A stretch of 20,778 nt of DNA from an uncultured Bacteroidales bacterium (GCA_900554845.1 USIY01000017.1:1-20778), one strand, 5' to 3'. Shown: positions 1 through 7,382, counted from the stretch's first letter. A program made the numbers and translations. The notes: generated by a model from the letters alone, not told the origin.

Positions 1-205
1 GTGTAAGAGACCACCGGGCCGCATGGCGACATGCGGCGCCGCACATCCTGCGGGTTGCAAGGCCAAATATACCGGCAGCTAAGGACGGCCCGTCCATTGT
101 CGGGGGGTAGGCTGCTATAGCGTGCGGGCAACCGCAAGCAAAGATAAATGACAGACACGTTCTCCGGAACGCACATAACCCGGCTTACAGGGCCTCTGCC
201 CTACA
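1..205 (+). ncRNA. rnpB: RNase P RNA, 3' portion (5' end outside window)
   Basis: This is the catalytic RNA of ribonuclease P, which removes 5' leaders from pre-tRNAs. The sequence shows the family's conserved blocks in the right order: GTAAGAG-CACC near 4-15, CAAGGCCAAATA at 58-70, ACGGCCCG followed by GGGTAGGCTGCT at about 87-117, AGATAAATGACAG at 141-154, and the 3' block AACCCGGCTTACAGG at 178-192. These match bacterial type A RNase P RNA block by block. The 5' half (P1 5' strand, P2, P3) lies left of the window, so the gene is partial. The 3' end is set approximately, just before the terminator hairpin. The identity is close to certain; the exact 3' end is not. Confidence 0.95.
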
Positions 206-206
206 C

Positions 207-240
207 AAGGCCTTCGGCTTAACTCCGGAGGCCTTTTTTT
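207..240 (+). terminator. Intrinsic terminator of rnpB
   Basis: Stem AAGGCCTTCGG (207-217) pairs with CCGGAGGCCTT (225-235) with one G-T wobble and a 7-nt loop, followed directly by a run of seven T (234-240). It is a textbook rho-independent terminator. It ends only 13 nt before the start codon of the next gene. Confidence 0.93.
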
Positions 241-253
241 GTTATATTGATGT

Positions 254-1657
254 ATGGAGACAGAAAACAAGAAACCGGGCTTCCTGCAAAAGATCATAAT
301 CAAGGTCACGGATGCTTATGAATACTGTGTGTCGGGAGTATGGAGCGACTACCGGCGCACATCTTTGGTGCGCCTTGTGAAGATCACGAACCTTTCGGTG
401 AAATCTTTTCTTGACCGCGATCTGCAGATCAAGTCCATGGCCTTGACTTACTCCACAGTACTGGCGATCGTTCCGGCTCTCGCACTGATCGTTGCCATCG
501 GCAGAGGTTTCGGCCTGCAGGATTCCGTACAGAATGAATTGTACATATTGTTCCCTTCGCAGCACAAGGTTATCACCACATTTCTATCGTTCGTGAACTC
601 TTACCTCACCACTGCAACTCAGGGGGTATTCGTGGGTGTCGGCATCATTGTGCTGTTATGGACAGTAATAATGTTGTTGTCCGGCATTGAAGACGCCCTC
701 AACTCAATATGGGACTTGAAAAACAAAAGGACGCTTTTCCGGAAATTCACGGACTACATCACCATCTGCCTGATGGTGCCTGTTTTGCTCATATGCTCGT
801 CGGGTATCTCGATTTTTATGTCGGACACGATCCAGGATGTCATGTACTTCTCCTTTCTCTCGCCTGTAGTCAATTTTTTTCTGGATCTGGCGCCTCTGTT
901 TTTCGCTTGGGCAGCGTTCAGCATATCCTACTGGCTGATCCCGAACACAAAAGTAGAGTTTAAATATGCAGCCGTCTCAGGCGCCTTTTGCGCCATTGCT
1001 TTTTATATCATTCAGTTGCTGTTCATAAACGGCCAGATATATGTTTCGAAGTACAATGCCATCTACGGCTCGTTCGCCTTCCTTCCTTTGTTTCTTATAT
1101 GGCTTCAGTTGTCCTGGCTGATAATGCTGATCGGATGCGTACTGACTTATTCAATGCAGAATGTATTCACTTTTAATCTTCTTGGTAACGATCAGCAACT
1201 CACGGTCGAAACCAGGTTACGTACGGCCATTATCGTAATGGCGGTAGTGGCACAACGATTTCTGAATCGACAGGAGCCCCTGACTTCATCGCAGTTCGCG
1301 GCTGATTACAATCTTCCGGTACGAGTGCTCGGACAGACTCTGCAACGCCTGAAGGAGGGTGGACTGATTTACTCTGTCAATACTAAAAAGGGAGAGCTGG
1401 CCATAGGCCCGGCACAAGAGGTCAAAGACATGACTGTGGCCGATGTGTTGAAGATTTTCAGCACCACCGGCACCAATGAAATTTCACCGGAATTCGAGCA
1501 TATATACGCCCCACTCTTCGAACTCCTGCAAGCAAGTTCAGACAAAGCCTACGCCCTATTCGATAAATACAAGCTTTCCGATCTGCCCATCCCCCTCCCC
1601 GAGCAGATTGAACAGATTATTTATTCGGGTTTCAAATCGACCCAAGTGAAATCATGA
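254..1657 (+). CDS. YihY/BrkB-family inner-membrane protein with C-terminal winged-helix-like region
   Basis: 467 aa. This is a polytopic membrane protein of the YihY/virulence factor BrkB family (once mis-assigned as RNase BN); the molecular function is not established. About six hydrophobic segments are visible, near residues 62-84, 115-143, 168-190, 203-230, 237-260 and 275-300. The family signature is AIYGSFAFLPLFLIWLQLSW at 269-288. Residues 310-467 are soluble; 334-375 read like a winged helix (LTSSQFAADYNLPVRVLGQT, then a 'recognition' helix and LIYSV strand), an extension I recall as common in Bacteroidetes homologues. An in-frame TGA at 248-250 means the ATG at 254 is the earliest possible start. 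There is no clear Shine-Dalgarno site. The 3' end overlaps the convergent deacylase gene by 37 nt. Confidence 0.9.
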   Translation: METENKKPGFLQKIIIKVTDAYEYCVSGVWSDYRRTSLVRLVKITNLSVKSFLDRDLQIKSMALTYSTVLAIVPALALIVAIGRGFGLQDSVQNELYILFPSQHKVITTFLSFVNSYLTTATQGVFVGVGIIVLLWTVIMLLSGIEDALNSIWDLKNKRTLFRKFTDYITICLMVPVLLICSSGISIFMSDTIQDVMYFSFLSPVVNFFLDLAPLFFAWAAFSISYWLIPNTKVEFKYAAVSGAFCAIAFYIIQLLFINGQIYVSKYNAIYGSFAFLPLFLIWLQLSWLIMLIGCVLTYSMQNVFTFNLLGNDQQLTVETRLRTAIIVMAVVAQRFLNRQEPLTSSQFAADYNLPVRVLGQTLQRLKEGGLIYSVNTKKGELAIGPAQEVKDMTVADVLKIFSTTGTNEISPEFEHIYAPLFELLQASSDKAYALFDKYKLSDLPIPLPEQIEQIIYSGFKSTQVKS

Positions 1658-2175
1658 CCTGCGGCAAGTATAATCTTTTCGAGAAGGTCAGTAAATTCCA
1701 ATACAAGGCTGGAGGTGTTTACGCACGGATGGCAAGCGTATTTGTCACCGTTTTCCAAATCCCTGTCAATAATCAGGCGCACTCGTTTTGAAGTGTCATA
1801 AATCAATCCCATAGGGGATACGGCGCCCGGATGTATATGCAGGAACTCTTCCATATGCTCCGGAGAGGCGAACGACAGCCGGGCGCAACCCAGCTGCGAT
1901 GACAGATATTTAGTCTTGAAAGGTTTGTCCGCCGGCATCATCAGCAGATAAAAATCGGTCTGCTGTTTGTTGGTAAGGAACAGATTCTTGAACACCGGGG
2001 CTCCGGCCACCTTGCGCACGGCCTCGCACTCCTCCATAGTATACGCCGCAGGATGGCATAATGTCTGATATTTCACTCCGAGTTTTTCCAGAAAATCATA
2101 CACCCCAAGTTCTGCCTCGCTACGCTCAAGTCCGTCCGCCGGCCTTCCATCATATTTCTTGACTTCAAATTCCAT
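1621..2175 (-). CDS. ProX-type aminoacyl-tRNA deacylase (YbaK/prolyl-tRNA synthetase-associated domain)
   Basis: 184 aa from the chosen start. It belongs to the YbaK/ProRS INS-like superfamily, closest to the free-standing ProXp-ala/PrdX group, which hydrolyses mischarged Ala-tRNA(Pro) in the cytosol. Supporting residues: the KNLFL motif with the candidate catalytic Lys63, the GxxxP loop GAVSPMGL (118-125), and HPCVNTSSL (149-157). Length fits a single-domain editing factor. A longer reading frame begins at a TTG at 2196, but a promoter -7 element lies at 2201-2208, so transcription would start at about that TTG. The ATG at 2175 is therefore preferred. The gene is convergent with the YihY gene and overlaps its last 37 nt. 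Exact substrate (Ala- or another mischarged tRNA) is inferred from the family only. Confidence 0.88.
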   Translation of the reverse strand: MEFEVKKYDGRPADGLERSEAELGVYDFLEKLGVKYQTLCHPAAYTMEECEAVRKVAGAPVFKNLFLTNKQQTDFYLLMMPADKPFKTKYLSSQLGCARLSFASPEHMEEFLHIHPGAVSPMGLIYDTSKRVRLIIDRDLENGDKYACHPCVNTSSLVLEFTDLLEKIILAAGHDFTWVDLKPE

Positions 2176-2200
2176 AGCCACTTTTTCTATTCTCAAGCCG

Positions 2201-2231
2201 CAAAATTACAAACTTTACGTTAATCCTCAAA
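2201..2231 (-). promoter_or_regulatory. Bacteroidetes-type promoter for the ProX-type deacylase
   Basis: Read on the - strand, TTTG (2231-2228), a 19-nt spacer and TAATTTTG (2208-2201) match the -33 TTTG / -7 TAnnTTTG consensus of the Bacteroidetes primary sigma factor. The predicted start of transcription is around 2190-2196, giving a leader of about 15-20 nt to the ATG at 2175. Confidence 0.7.
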
Positions 2232-2283
2232 ATGAATAACATCACGGTCTCTCCTATTATAAATGAAGTGCAATTATTATTTT

Positions 2284-2315
2284 ATTGCATTATAAAAATA
2301 AATTTTATAATTTTG
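2284..2315 (+). promoter_or_regulatory. Promoter of the cobalamin riboswitch RNA
   Basis: ATTG (2284-2287), a 20-nt spacer and a perfect TAATTTTG -7 box (2308-2315) lie in A/T-rich DNA just before the aptamer. Transcription is predicted to begin around 2321-2325, at the base of helix P1. This gives the riboswitch its own promoter, separate from the divergent deacylase promoter. Confidence 0.75.
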
Positions 2316-2322
2316 CAACAAC

Positions 2323-2515
2323 ATTGGTAACGCCTGAGTCAAGAGAGACATAACCATCTAATTTTACACGATGGAGGCGTTCAATAGGGAACACGGTGCG
2401 AATCCGTGACAGTACCCGCTGCTGTGAGTTCCATATCAATTGATTGCCGCAAACAGCCACTGACCGCACGGTCGGGAAGGCGCAGTAATCGGAACGAGTC
2501 AGAAGACCTGCCAAT
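2323..2515 (+). ncRNA. Cobalamin riboswitch aptamer
   Basis: A full adenosylcobalamin-family aptamer is readable. P1 forms from ATTGGTA (2323-2329) and TGCCAAT (2509-2515). An outer helix forms from AACGCC (2329-2334) and GGCGTT (2376-2381). The conserved core follows: GGGAAC (2387-2392), hairpin CACGG/CCGTG (2392-2396, 2404-2408), ACAGTACCCGCTGCTGTGAG (2409-2428), GCCACTG (2456-2462), CGGGAAGGCG (2473-2482) and GTCAGAAGACCTGCC (2498-2512). This RNA class binds B12 and usually controls cobalamin uptake or synthesis genes, or B12-independent isozymes. Here no such gene follows: an intrinsic terminator lies at 2615-2656 and the next CDS starts at 2896. About 100 nt between aptamer and terminator contain a TCACA/TGTGA hairpin (2566-2579) and could be an expression platform. 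Aptamer identity is very secure; its target is unknown. Confidence 0.95.
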
Positions 2516-2614
2516 GCCACATACATCAGATGTCTGCCTGCGGGATTATAGGCCGGATTGTCGGATCACATCACTGTGATTCGTTATGCTTTCAATACTT
2601 TCAATTGAAATATC

Positions 2615-2656
2615 ATCCCGTCCGCAAACATTAGAATGATTGCGGACGGGATTTTT
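2615..2656 (+). terminator. Intrinsic terminator downstream of the cobalamin riboswitch
   Basis: Perfect 13-bp stem ATCCCGTCCGCAA (2615-2627) / TTGCGGACGGGAT (2640-2652) with a 12-nt loop and five T (2652-2656). It would release an RNA of about 335 nt begun at the 2308-2315 promoter. The 12-bp palindrome TTTCAATTGAAA lies just before it (2599-2610). I could not see an obvious anti-terminator pairing with the aptamer 3' end, so it may be a constitutive end rather than a ligand switch. Confidence 0.88.
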
Positions 2657-2713
2657 ACTGAGTTTACCAACAACTACTCTGTTTGTACACATTTAATTAT
2701 TTTCTCTGTCGAT

Positions 2714-2764
2714 ATTTCAGGTCTCCACGAGTTGTCGAGATGACCGACTCGTGGCACCTGAAAT
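2714..2764. other. Long two-part hairpin between riboswitch terminator and regulator gene
   Basis: ATTTCAGGT (2714-2722) pairs with ACCTGAAAT (2756-2764). Inside it, after a small bulge (CT / C), CCACGAGT (2725-2732) pairs with ACTCGTGG (2747-2754). The 14-nt apical part can pair further (GTC/GAC). All 17 outer pairs are Watson-Crick. It is followed by TTTTAATT, so on the + strand it could be a second, weaker terminator or an RNA structure in read-through transcripts. It could also be a DNA palindrome such as a small repeat element. It codes for nothing. Nature unknown. Confidence 0.6.
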
Positions 2765-2849
2765 TTTAATTCATCATTCTATATAAGCCACCCTCCACCA
2801 CATACTCCCAGAAACGTGTAAAAGGTGTGCTTTTTCCCTGTTTTTTTAT

Positions 2850-2857
2850 TAAATTTG
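2850..2857 (+). promoter_or_regulatory. Promoter -7 element of the PUL regulator gene
   Basis: TAAATTTG fits the TAnnTTTG consensus. The -33 side is weak (T-rich 2831-2835 but no TTTG at the usual distance). Predicted transcription start is near 2865, about 30 nt before the ATG at 2896. This argues against the earlier in-frame ATG at 2827, which would lie upstream of the promoter. Confidence 0.5.
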
Positions 2858-2895
2858 CGGTGCAAGAATTTGTTCTTAAGAACCTAACAATAACC

Positions 2896-5721
2896 ATGGG
2901 ACTCATCAACTTTATATATATAAGATCAAAATATACTCTCTTCAGCATATTGATTTCGCTGGCGGTCACAGCGCTATATGCTCCATACGTATCCGCTTAC
3001 CGCCTGACCGCAAGAGAATTACCCACACAGCGGCTGCTTCCCGTGTCACCGATACACCGGCTGATCCAAGACAGCGACGGTTTCATGTGGTATGCCACCG
3101 AGGGCGGAGGCCTTTGCCGTGACGACGGCTACAACATCGTTGTCTTCCGGTCGCCTTTCCCGCAATTCTCTTCCACGTTCCAGGTGATCGGTGTGGATTC
3201 TATGGTAAACAACCATATAACCTGTCTTGCCGAAGGAAAAATAAAAAAGCATATCTGGTTCGGGACCAATCAAGGATTATATCACATCGATAAAAGTGAT
3301 TATAAGATACATACTTCCGACAATCCATTGCTGAAATCTAACATAATAAACCTTGTCTTCGCCTCCGACGACGGTTACATCTGGGTAAATGTCCCGAATT
3401 TTATTCTTCGTCTGGATTCGGAAGGCTCGCTTGTGAATCAATTTTCTACCACCTTGAATGGTCGCGCCCGGAACATTTTAGGGTTTTATCAGGACAAACG
3501 GCATAATTTATACATCTTATGTTCCGACAACACAATTCTCCTATATGATCCTTCCACACAACAGATGAAGGAAACCAACTGGAATTTCGGCTCCGATCCC
3601 TCCGCAATGACAGAGGACACAAGGAACAATGCGTTTTATGTCGGCACTTGGGGCGGCGGAGTGGCTTATTATGATCCGGCCGGAAGCGGCGTTCTACAAT
3701 GCAATTATCCTATTCCCAAAAATGAATTCGGGAAGCTCGTACTGGATGTGCTGTACGACAACATCCACAGGATTCTATGGGTAGTGACTATGGACGATTT
3801 ATATGCATATCAGGCCGATCGTGAACACCTTCAGCCTATTTCGCTGGACAAAGTGCTGCCCAATGAGCATAAGGTTCTGGACAAGATCTTCCACGACAAA
3901 GACGGGAATATATGGGTTCCGGGGTACACACCCCATACCTTCATCATCTCTTTGGACAACGACAATATGATGAGATACCCGGTAGACGTGACCAGACGGA
4001 CAACAGGGTTTCCCGTTATGGCGGATGTGGTGGAGAACGACGGAGATTATTATTGGATATGGCTGGGACGTGACAACATAGCACTCTACCATCCGGCAAC
4101 CGACCGCATCGCCTACGGCGCACAAAATAATCTCGTGATCGCCAAATGCATCGAAAAGTGTGCGGATATGAAAGGAATCTGGGGCGCCTCCGGAAACGAG
4201 ATTCTGCACATCACCCACTCGGACATGTCCATTATTTCCAAAAGTATAGGAAAGGTGCCCGACGATATCATCACGACGCTTCATGAGGCCAACAACAGTC
4301 TTTGGATCGGAACCGAAAAAGCGATCTATGAAATACCCGTCACAGGAGGGGCGGCCCGTAAAATCTGCGACAGCGCCGGATGGTCGCATAAGATAGCCGT
4401 CAGCGCCAGAAATGATGTATATGTGGCGACGGGCGAAGGATTGATTCATATAAACGCTGACGGCAATAAGGAATGGTTGCTCAAGGATATGGATTGTTCG
4501 GACATAACAATCGCCCCCGACGGCAAATTGTGGACAGCCACCTCCCAGGGAAGTGTGTTCAGCTATGAGCCCCGCTACAAAAAATTAGAAAACGAAAACG
4601 AATCATGTCTTTTAGGCGGCGAAAGCATCAAGAATATAGAAGCTGACGATTCAGGGCATATCTGGATTCTTACCGACCAATATGTAAAGGAATTCAATCC
4701 CGGCAACCACGCCATAAGAGTGTTTCACAGCATCGACGACAACATAGGCATGGTCTATATGCACAGCGTGCGGAAAACGACCGGCAACAGAGTATGCATA
4801 GGTGGTATGGGAGCTTTCTGTGTCGTACCGTCATCGCATGAACTGGACAACATGCCCGCTGCGCCGGAAAAACCATACATCACATCCGTCACTTCCGGCA
4901 ATCGGTACATATTGACAGGGACACAGAGCCAAACCGTCGGGCTAAATCCCGATGACGGCGACTGCAATGTAACGTTCTCAACTCTGGATCATCTGCACGC
5001 GTCCCAGATAAGCTACGCATATCGGCTGGACGGTCTGCAGAGTGAATGGACCTATCTTCCGCCGGGCTGCAACACGGCGTTCCTCGGGCGCCTCCCGAAA
5101 GGTTCATATAGACTTTTGGTCAAAGCCACCAACCGTTACGGCAACTGGAGCGAAACAAATCAAACGATAATATTGCGCCGATTGCCGCATTGGTACGAGT
5201 CCTGGTGGGCTTATCTTTTATATTTCATGCTGTCAATTGCAATCGTATACGGCGCAGTATGGTTATACAGACGTATCCAGCAGATTCTTGAGCTGCACCG
5301 ACGCCGCAATGAGGTGGCGTTGGGATCCATCAACATCAGCATAGACGAGAAGGATATGCCGGATTTTGACAAACAGTTCCTTGAAAAGGCAGTGGCTTTG
5401 GTGGAGTCTAACATCTCGGATCCGAAATACAATGTGGAACGGCTCAGCGAAGACATCTGTATGAGCAGAATGAGTCTATACAGGAAAATACATGAACAGA
5501 CAGGCCACACACCCTCGGAATTCATCCGTGACATCCGCCTGAAACGAGCCGCAGCCCTTTTGTCCACATCAGATATTCCCGTCAAGGAAGTGGCCGCGTG
5601 CGTAGGCTTTGCCACTCCTTCCAACTTCAGCAAATGCTTTAAGGAAATGTTCGGAATCCTACCGGCGCAATTTCAAAATGAAAATCTTAAAAAAGACAAG
5701 CGACAAATACGCGATTTGTAA
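2896..5721 (+). CDS. Membrane-spanning propeller/Y_Y_Y/AraC-type PUL regulator (no kinase or receiver)
   Basis: 941 aa from the chosen ATG. It is a transcription regulator that likely senses a glycan fragment in the periplasm and switches on the adjacent GH30-SusCD genes. Order of parts: signal peptide/anchor 12-34 (SILISLAVTALYAPYVSA); two-component-regulator-type beta-propeller repeats about 45-670 (blades such as DSDGFMWYATEGGGL, HIWFGTNQGLYHI, NSLWIGTEKAIYEI); Y_Y_Y domain about 688-753; one TM helix about 770-790 (WWAYLLYFMLSIAIVYGAVW); cytoplasmic AraC-type HTH about 830-923, with RMSLYRKI and the second helix-turn-helix GFATPSNFSKCFKEMFG. Classical Bacteroidetes hybrid two-component regulators (about 1300-1400 aa) carry a kinase, ATPase and receiver between TM and HTH; here only about 40 residues separate them. 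Signalling must therefore be direct across the membrane, in the manner of SusR-like regulators. An in-frame ATG at 2827 is rejected because it precedes the promoter and spoils the signal peptide. Confidence 0.9.
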   Translation: MGLINFIYIRSKYTLFSILISLAVTALYAPYVSAYRLTARELPTQRLLPVSPIHRLIQDSDGFMWYATEGGGLCRDDGYNIVVFRSPFPQFSSTFQVIGVDSMVNNHITCLAEGKIKKHIWFGTNQGLYHIDKSDYKIHTSDNPLLKSNIINLVFASDDGYIWVNVPNFILRLDSEGSLVNQFSTTLNGRARNILGFYQDKRHNLYILCSDNTILLYDPSTQQMKETNWNFGSDPSAMTEDTRNNAFYVGTWGGGVAYYDPAGSGVLQCNYPIPKNEFGKLVLDVLYDNIHRILWVVTMDDLYAYQADREHLQPISLDKVLPNEHKVLDKIFHDKDGNIWVPGYTPHTFIISLDNDNMMRYPVDVTRRTTGFPVMADVVENDGDYYWIWLGRDNIALYHPATDRIAYGAQNNLVIAKCIEKCADMKGIWGASGNEILHITHSDMSIISKSIGKVPDDIITTLHEANNSLWIGTEKAIYEIPVTGGAARKICDSAGWSHKIAVSARNDVYVATGEGLIHINADGNKEWLLKDMDCSDITIAPDGKLWTATSQGSVFSYEPRYKKLENENESCLLGGESIKNIEADDSGHIWILTDQYVKEFNPGNHAIRVFHSIDDNIGMVYMHSVRKTTGNRVCIGGMGAFCVVPSSHELDNMPAAPEKPYITSVTSGNRYILTGTQSQTVGLNPDDGDCNVTFSTLDHLHASQISYAYRLDGLQSEWTYLPPGCNTAFLGRLPKGSYRLLVKATNRYGNWSETNQTIILRRLPHWYESWWAYLLYFMLSIAIVYGAVWLYRRIQQILELHRRRNEVALGSINISIDEKDMPDFDKQFLEKAVALVESNISDPKYNVERLSEDICMSRMSLYRKIHEQTGHTPSEFIRDIRLKRAAALLSTSDIPVKEVAACVGFATPSNFSKCFKEMFGILPAQFQNENLKKDKRQIRDL

Positions 5722-5740
5722 AATTTCTACCCGTCCATTT

Positions 5741-5771
5741 GTAACATTCGCGTAACTTTTATATTTTACGC
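5741..5771. promoter_or_regulatory. Candidate operator between regulator and GH30 genes
   Basis: Two features overlap here: a direct repeat GTAAC (5741-5745) and GTAAC (5752-5756), spaced 11 nt or one helical turn, and an inverted repeat GCGTAA (5750-5755) / TTACGC (5766-5771). AraC-type regulators often bind direct repeats, so this is a plausible site for the upstream regulator. A near-consensus -7 box, TTATTTTG, lies at 5817-5824, placing the repeats at about -55 to -85 relative to a start near 5831. The function is inferred. Confidence 0.35.
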
Positions 5772-5849
5772 ATCATTTAGTGACACGATTATTCGGCATA
5801 TTAGCGCCGGATGTGCTTATTTTGCGGCATTGAAATCCAAAACCGCAAT

Positions 5850-7361
5850 ATGAACGAAAAACTCAAAATCTTAGCCATCGCAGGAATAGCGGCAGCCGCT
5901 TCCTCGATGATCCAGGCCCAGACATTCAACTGGACCGAAAGCACGGAAGGGAATGTCTGGAAAAATGCCAAGACATCGCTCAAGGCCGAGACAACCGGCA
6001 CACCCGACGTAAAGGCCGACGAAAAGAATCCTATAGTGACTTTCAATGACTGGGGCGTTACTTTCAACGAACTTGACTGGGACGCGCTCTGCATGCTCAC
6101 CCGAGAAGAACAGGACGCCATCCTTCAAAAAGTATTCAGCCCGAATGGAGACTTACGCGCTACGCGCGGACGTATTTCCATGGGTGCGAACGATTACGCA
6201 AGGTCATGGTACAGCTGCGATGAAGTGGCCGGCGACCTCGAGCTCCGTTACTTCAATATCGACCGTGACAAGACAAGCGTCATACCTTTCATCCGCGCGG
6301 CGCAGAAATATAACCCGGGGCTCACTTTCTGGGTATCCCCCTGGTGTCCCCCGTCGTGGATGAAAATCAACCATGACTATCCTGTCCTGAGCAGCGAATA
6401 CAACGACATGCCGAAAAAACTCGATTATCTGCTCTATGCCGGGTCCGATTCAAAGACGGATCCGGACGAGATGAAGCTCACCGGCAAGCGCGACAACGTG
6501 TTCCCCCGCCAGATCGCCGAGAACGACTATTTCATCCAGGACCCGCGCTATCTGCAGGCCTACGCAAACATGTTCTGCAAATTTATCGACGCCTATGCCG
6601 AACAAGGAATCCCTATCGACCGCGTGATCTATCAGAACGAGGCTTACAGCTACACTCCTTACCCCGGATGCGCATGGACAGCCGAAGGGACCAACCGCTT
6701 CAACCGCGACTATCTCGGCCCTACGTTGAAACGTCTGCATCCAGAAGTGGAGCTCTACATGGGGACTTTCAACACCAACCGCCGCGACCACGTGGAGAAA
6801 GTTCTTTCCGACAAAGGTCAGCAGGAATACACCAAAGGTGTGGCGTTCCAATGGGAAGGCCGCGAAGTGCTCCCCTTCATCCGCGCACAACATCCGGAAT
6901 GGAAATACATCTGCTCTGAAAGCGAATGCGGCTGGGGATCGTTCGACTGGGGAGCCGCCGAACATACCTTCGAACTCATAAACCATTACCTCGGCAATGG
7001 ATGCCATGAATATACTTTCTGGAACTTCATCCTGGCCGACAATGGCGTGAGTCCCTGGGGATGGAAGCAGAACTCCCTCATCCGCGTCAACTCAAAGGAC
7101 CGAACTTTCTCCTACACCCCCGAATACCAGGCCGTAAGACATTACACCTCGTTCATCGAGCCCGGTTCAAAGATTGTCGGGTACAAAGGACAGGGAGCCG
7201 ACAAAAAGCCAATTCTGGTGGCCTTGACCCCCAAGGGCAAACACGTGGTCATTGCCGGCAACTTCTCCGATACCGTCGCTCCGATTGACGTCCAGATAGG
7301 CGCCAAACATCTAACAGCCTCTCTGAAACCTCATTCTTTCAACTCTTTTGTTGAAAAGTAA
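5850..7361 (+). CDS. Exported glycoside hydrolase family 30 enzyme
   Basis: 503 aa. It is a clan GH-A retaining beta-glycosidase of family GH30. A signal peptide occupies residues 1-23 (LKILAIAGIAAAASSMIQA, likely cut before Gln24); no lipobox, so soluble periplasmic or secreted. The (beta/alpha)8 barrel carries RISMGANDYA (108-117), WVSPWCPPSWMK (161-172), the acid/base in YQNEAYS (Glu264) and the nucleophile in CSESECGWG (Glu357 or Glu359). The YTFWNFIL strand (388-395) and GWKQNSLI (404-411) also fit. Residues from about 425 form the C-terminal beta-sandwich usual for the family. GH30 members act on beta-1,6-glucan, glucosylceramide, beta-xylan and others; the subfamily cannot be fixed by eye. 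An in-frame ATG at 5811 is rejected because it spoils the signal peptide. It lies 128 nt after the regulator and 111 nt before susC. Confidence 0.9.
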   Translation: MNEKLKILAIAGIAAAASSMIQAQTFNWTESTEGNVWKNAKTSLKAETTGTPDVKADEKNPIVTFNDWGVTFNELDWDALCMLTREEQDAILQKVFSPNGDLRATRGRISMGANDYARSWYSCDEVAGDLELRYFNIDRDKTSVIPFIRAAQKYNPGLTFWVSPWCPPSWMKINHDYPVLSSEYNDMPKKLDYLLYAGSDSKTDPDEMKLTGKRDNVFPRQIAENDYFIQDPRYLQAYANMFCKFIDAYAEQGIPIDRVIYQNEAYSYTPYPGCAWTAEGTNRFNRDYLGPTLKRLHPEVELYMGTFNTNRRDHVEKVLSDKGQQEYTKGVAFQWEGREVLPFIRAQHPEWKYICSESECGWGSFDWGAAEHTFELINHYLGNGCHEYTFWNFILADNGVSPWGWKQNSLIRVNSKDRTFSYTPEYQAVRHYTSFIEPGSKIVGYKGQGADKKPILVALTPKGKHVVIAGNFSDTVAPIDVQIGAKHLTASLKPHSFNSFVEK

Positions 7362-7382
7362 TTAATACTTTTTCTGTCAATT

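Noticed and set aside
2176..2196. TTG start extension of the ProX-type deacylase
   Set aside because: The -7 box at 2201-2208 would start transcription at about this codon; the ATG at 2175 is a better start.
2305..2526. 73-codon frame on the - strand across the riboswitch
   Set aside because: It is antisense to a highly conserved structured RNA, which explains its openness; the product resembles no family I know.
2514..2579. 21-codon + strand frame starting in the aptamer P1 helix
   Set aside because: Too short and without a ribosome site or known homology to list as a gene; kept only as a question in the findings.
2827..2895. Upstream ATG extension of the PUL regulator
   Set aside because: It lies before the TAAATTTG promoter box at 2850-2857 and would bury the signal peptide 23 residues in.
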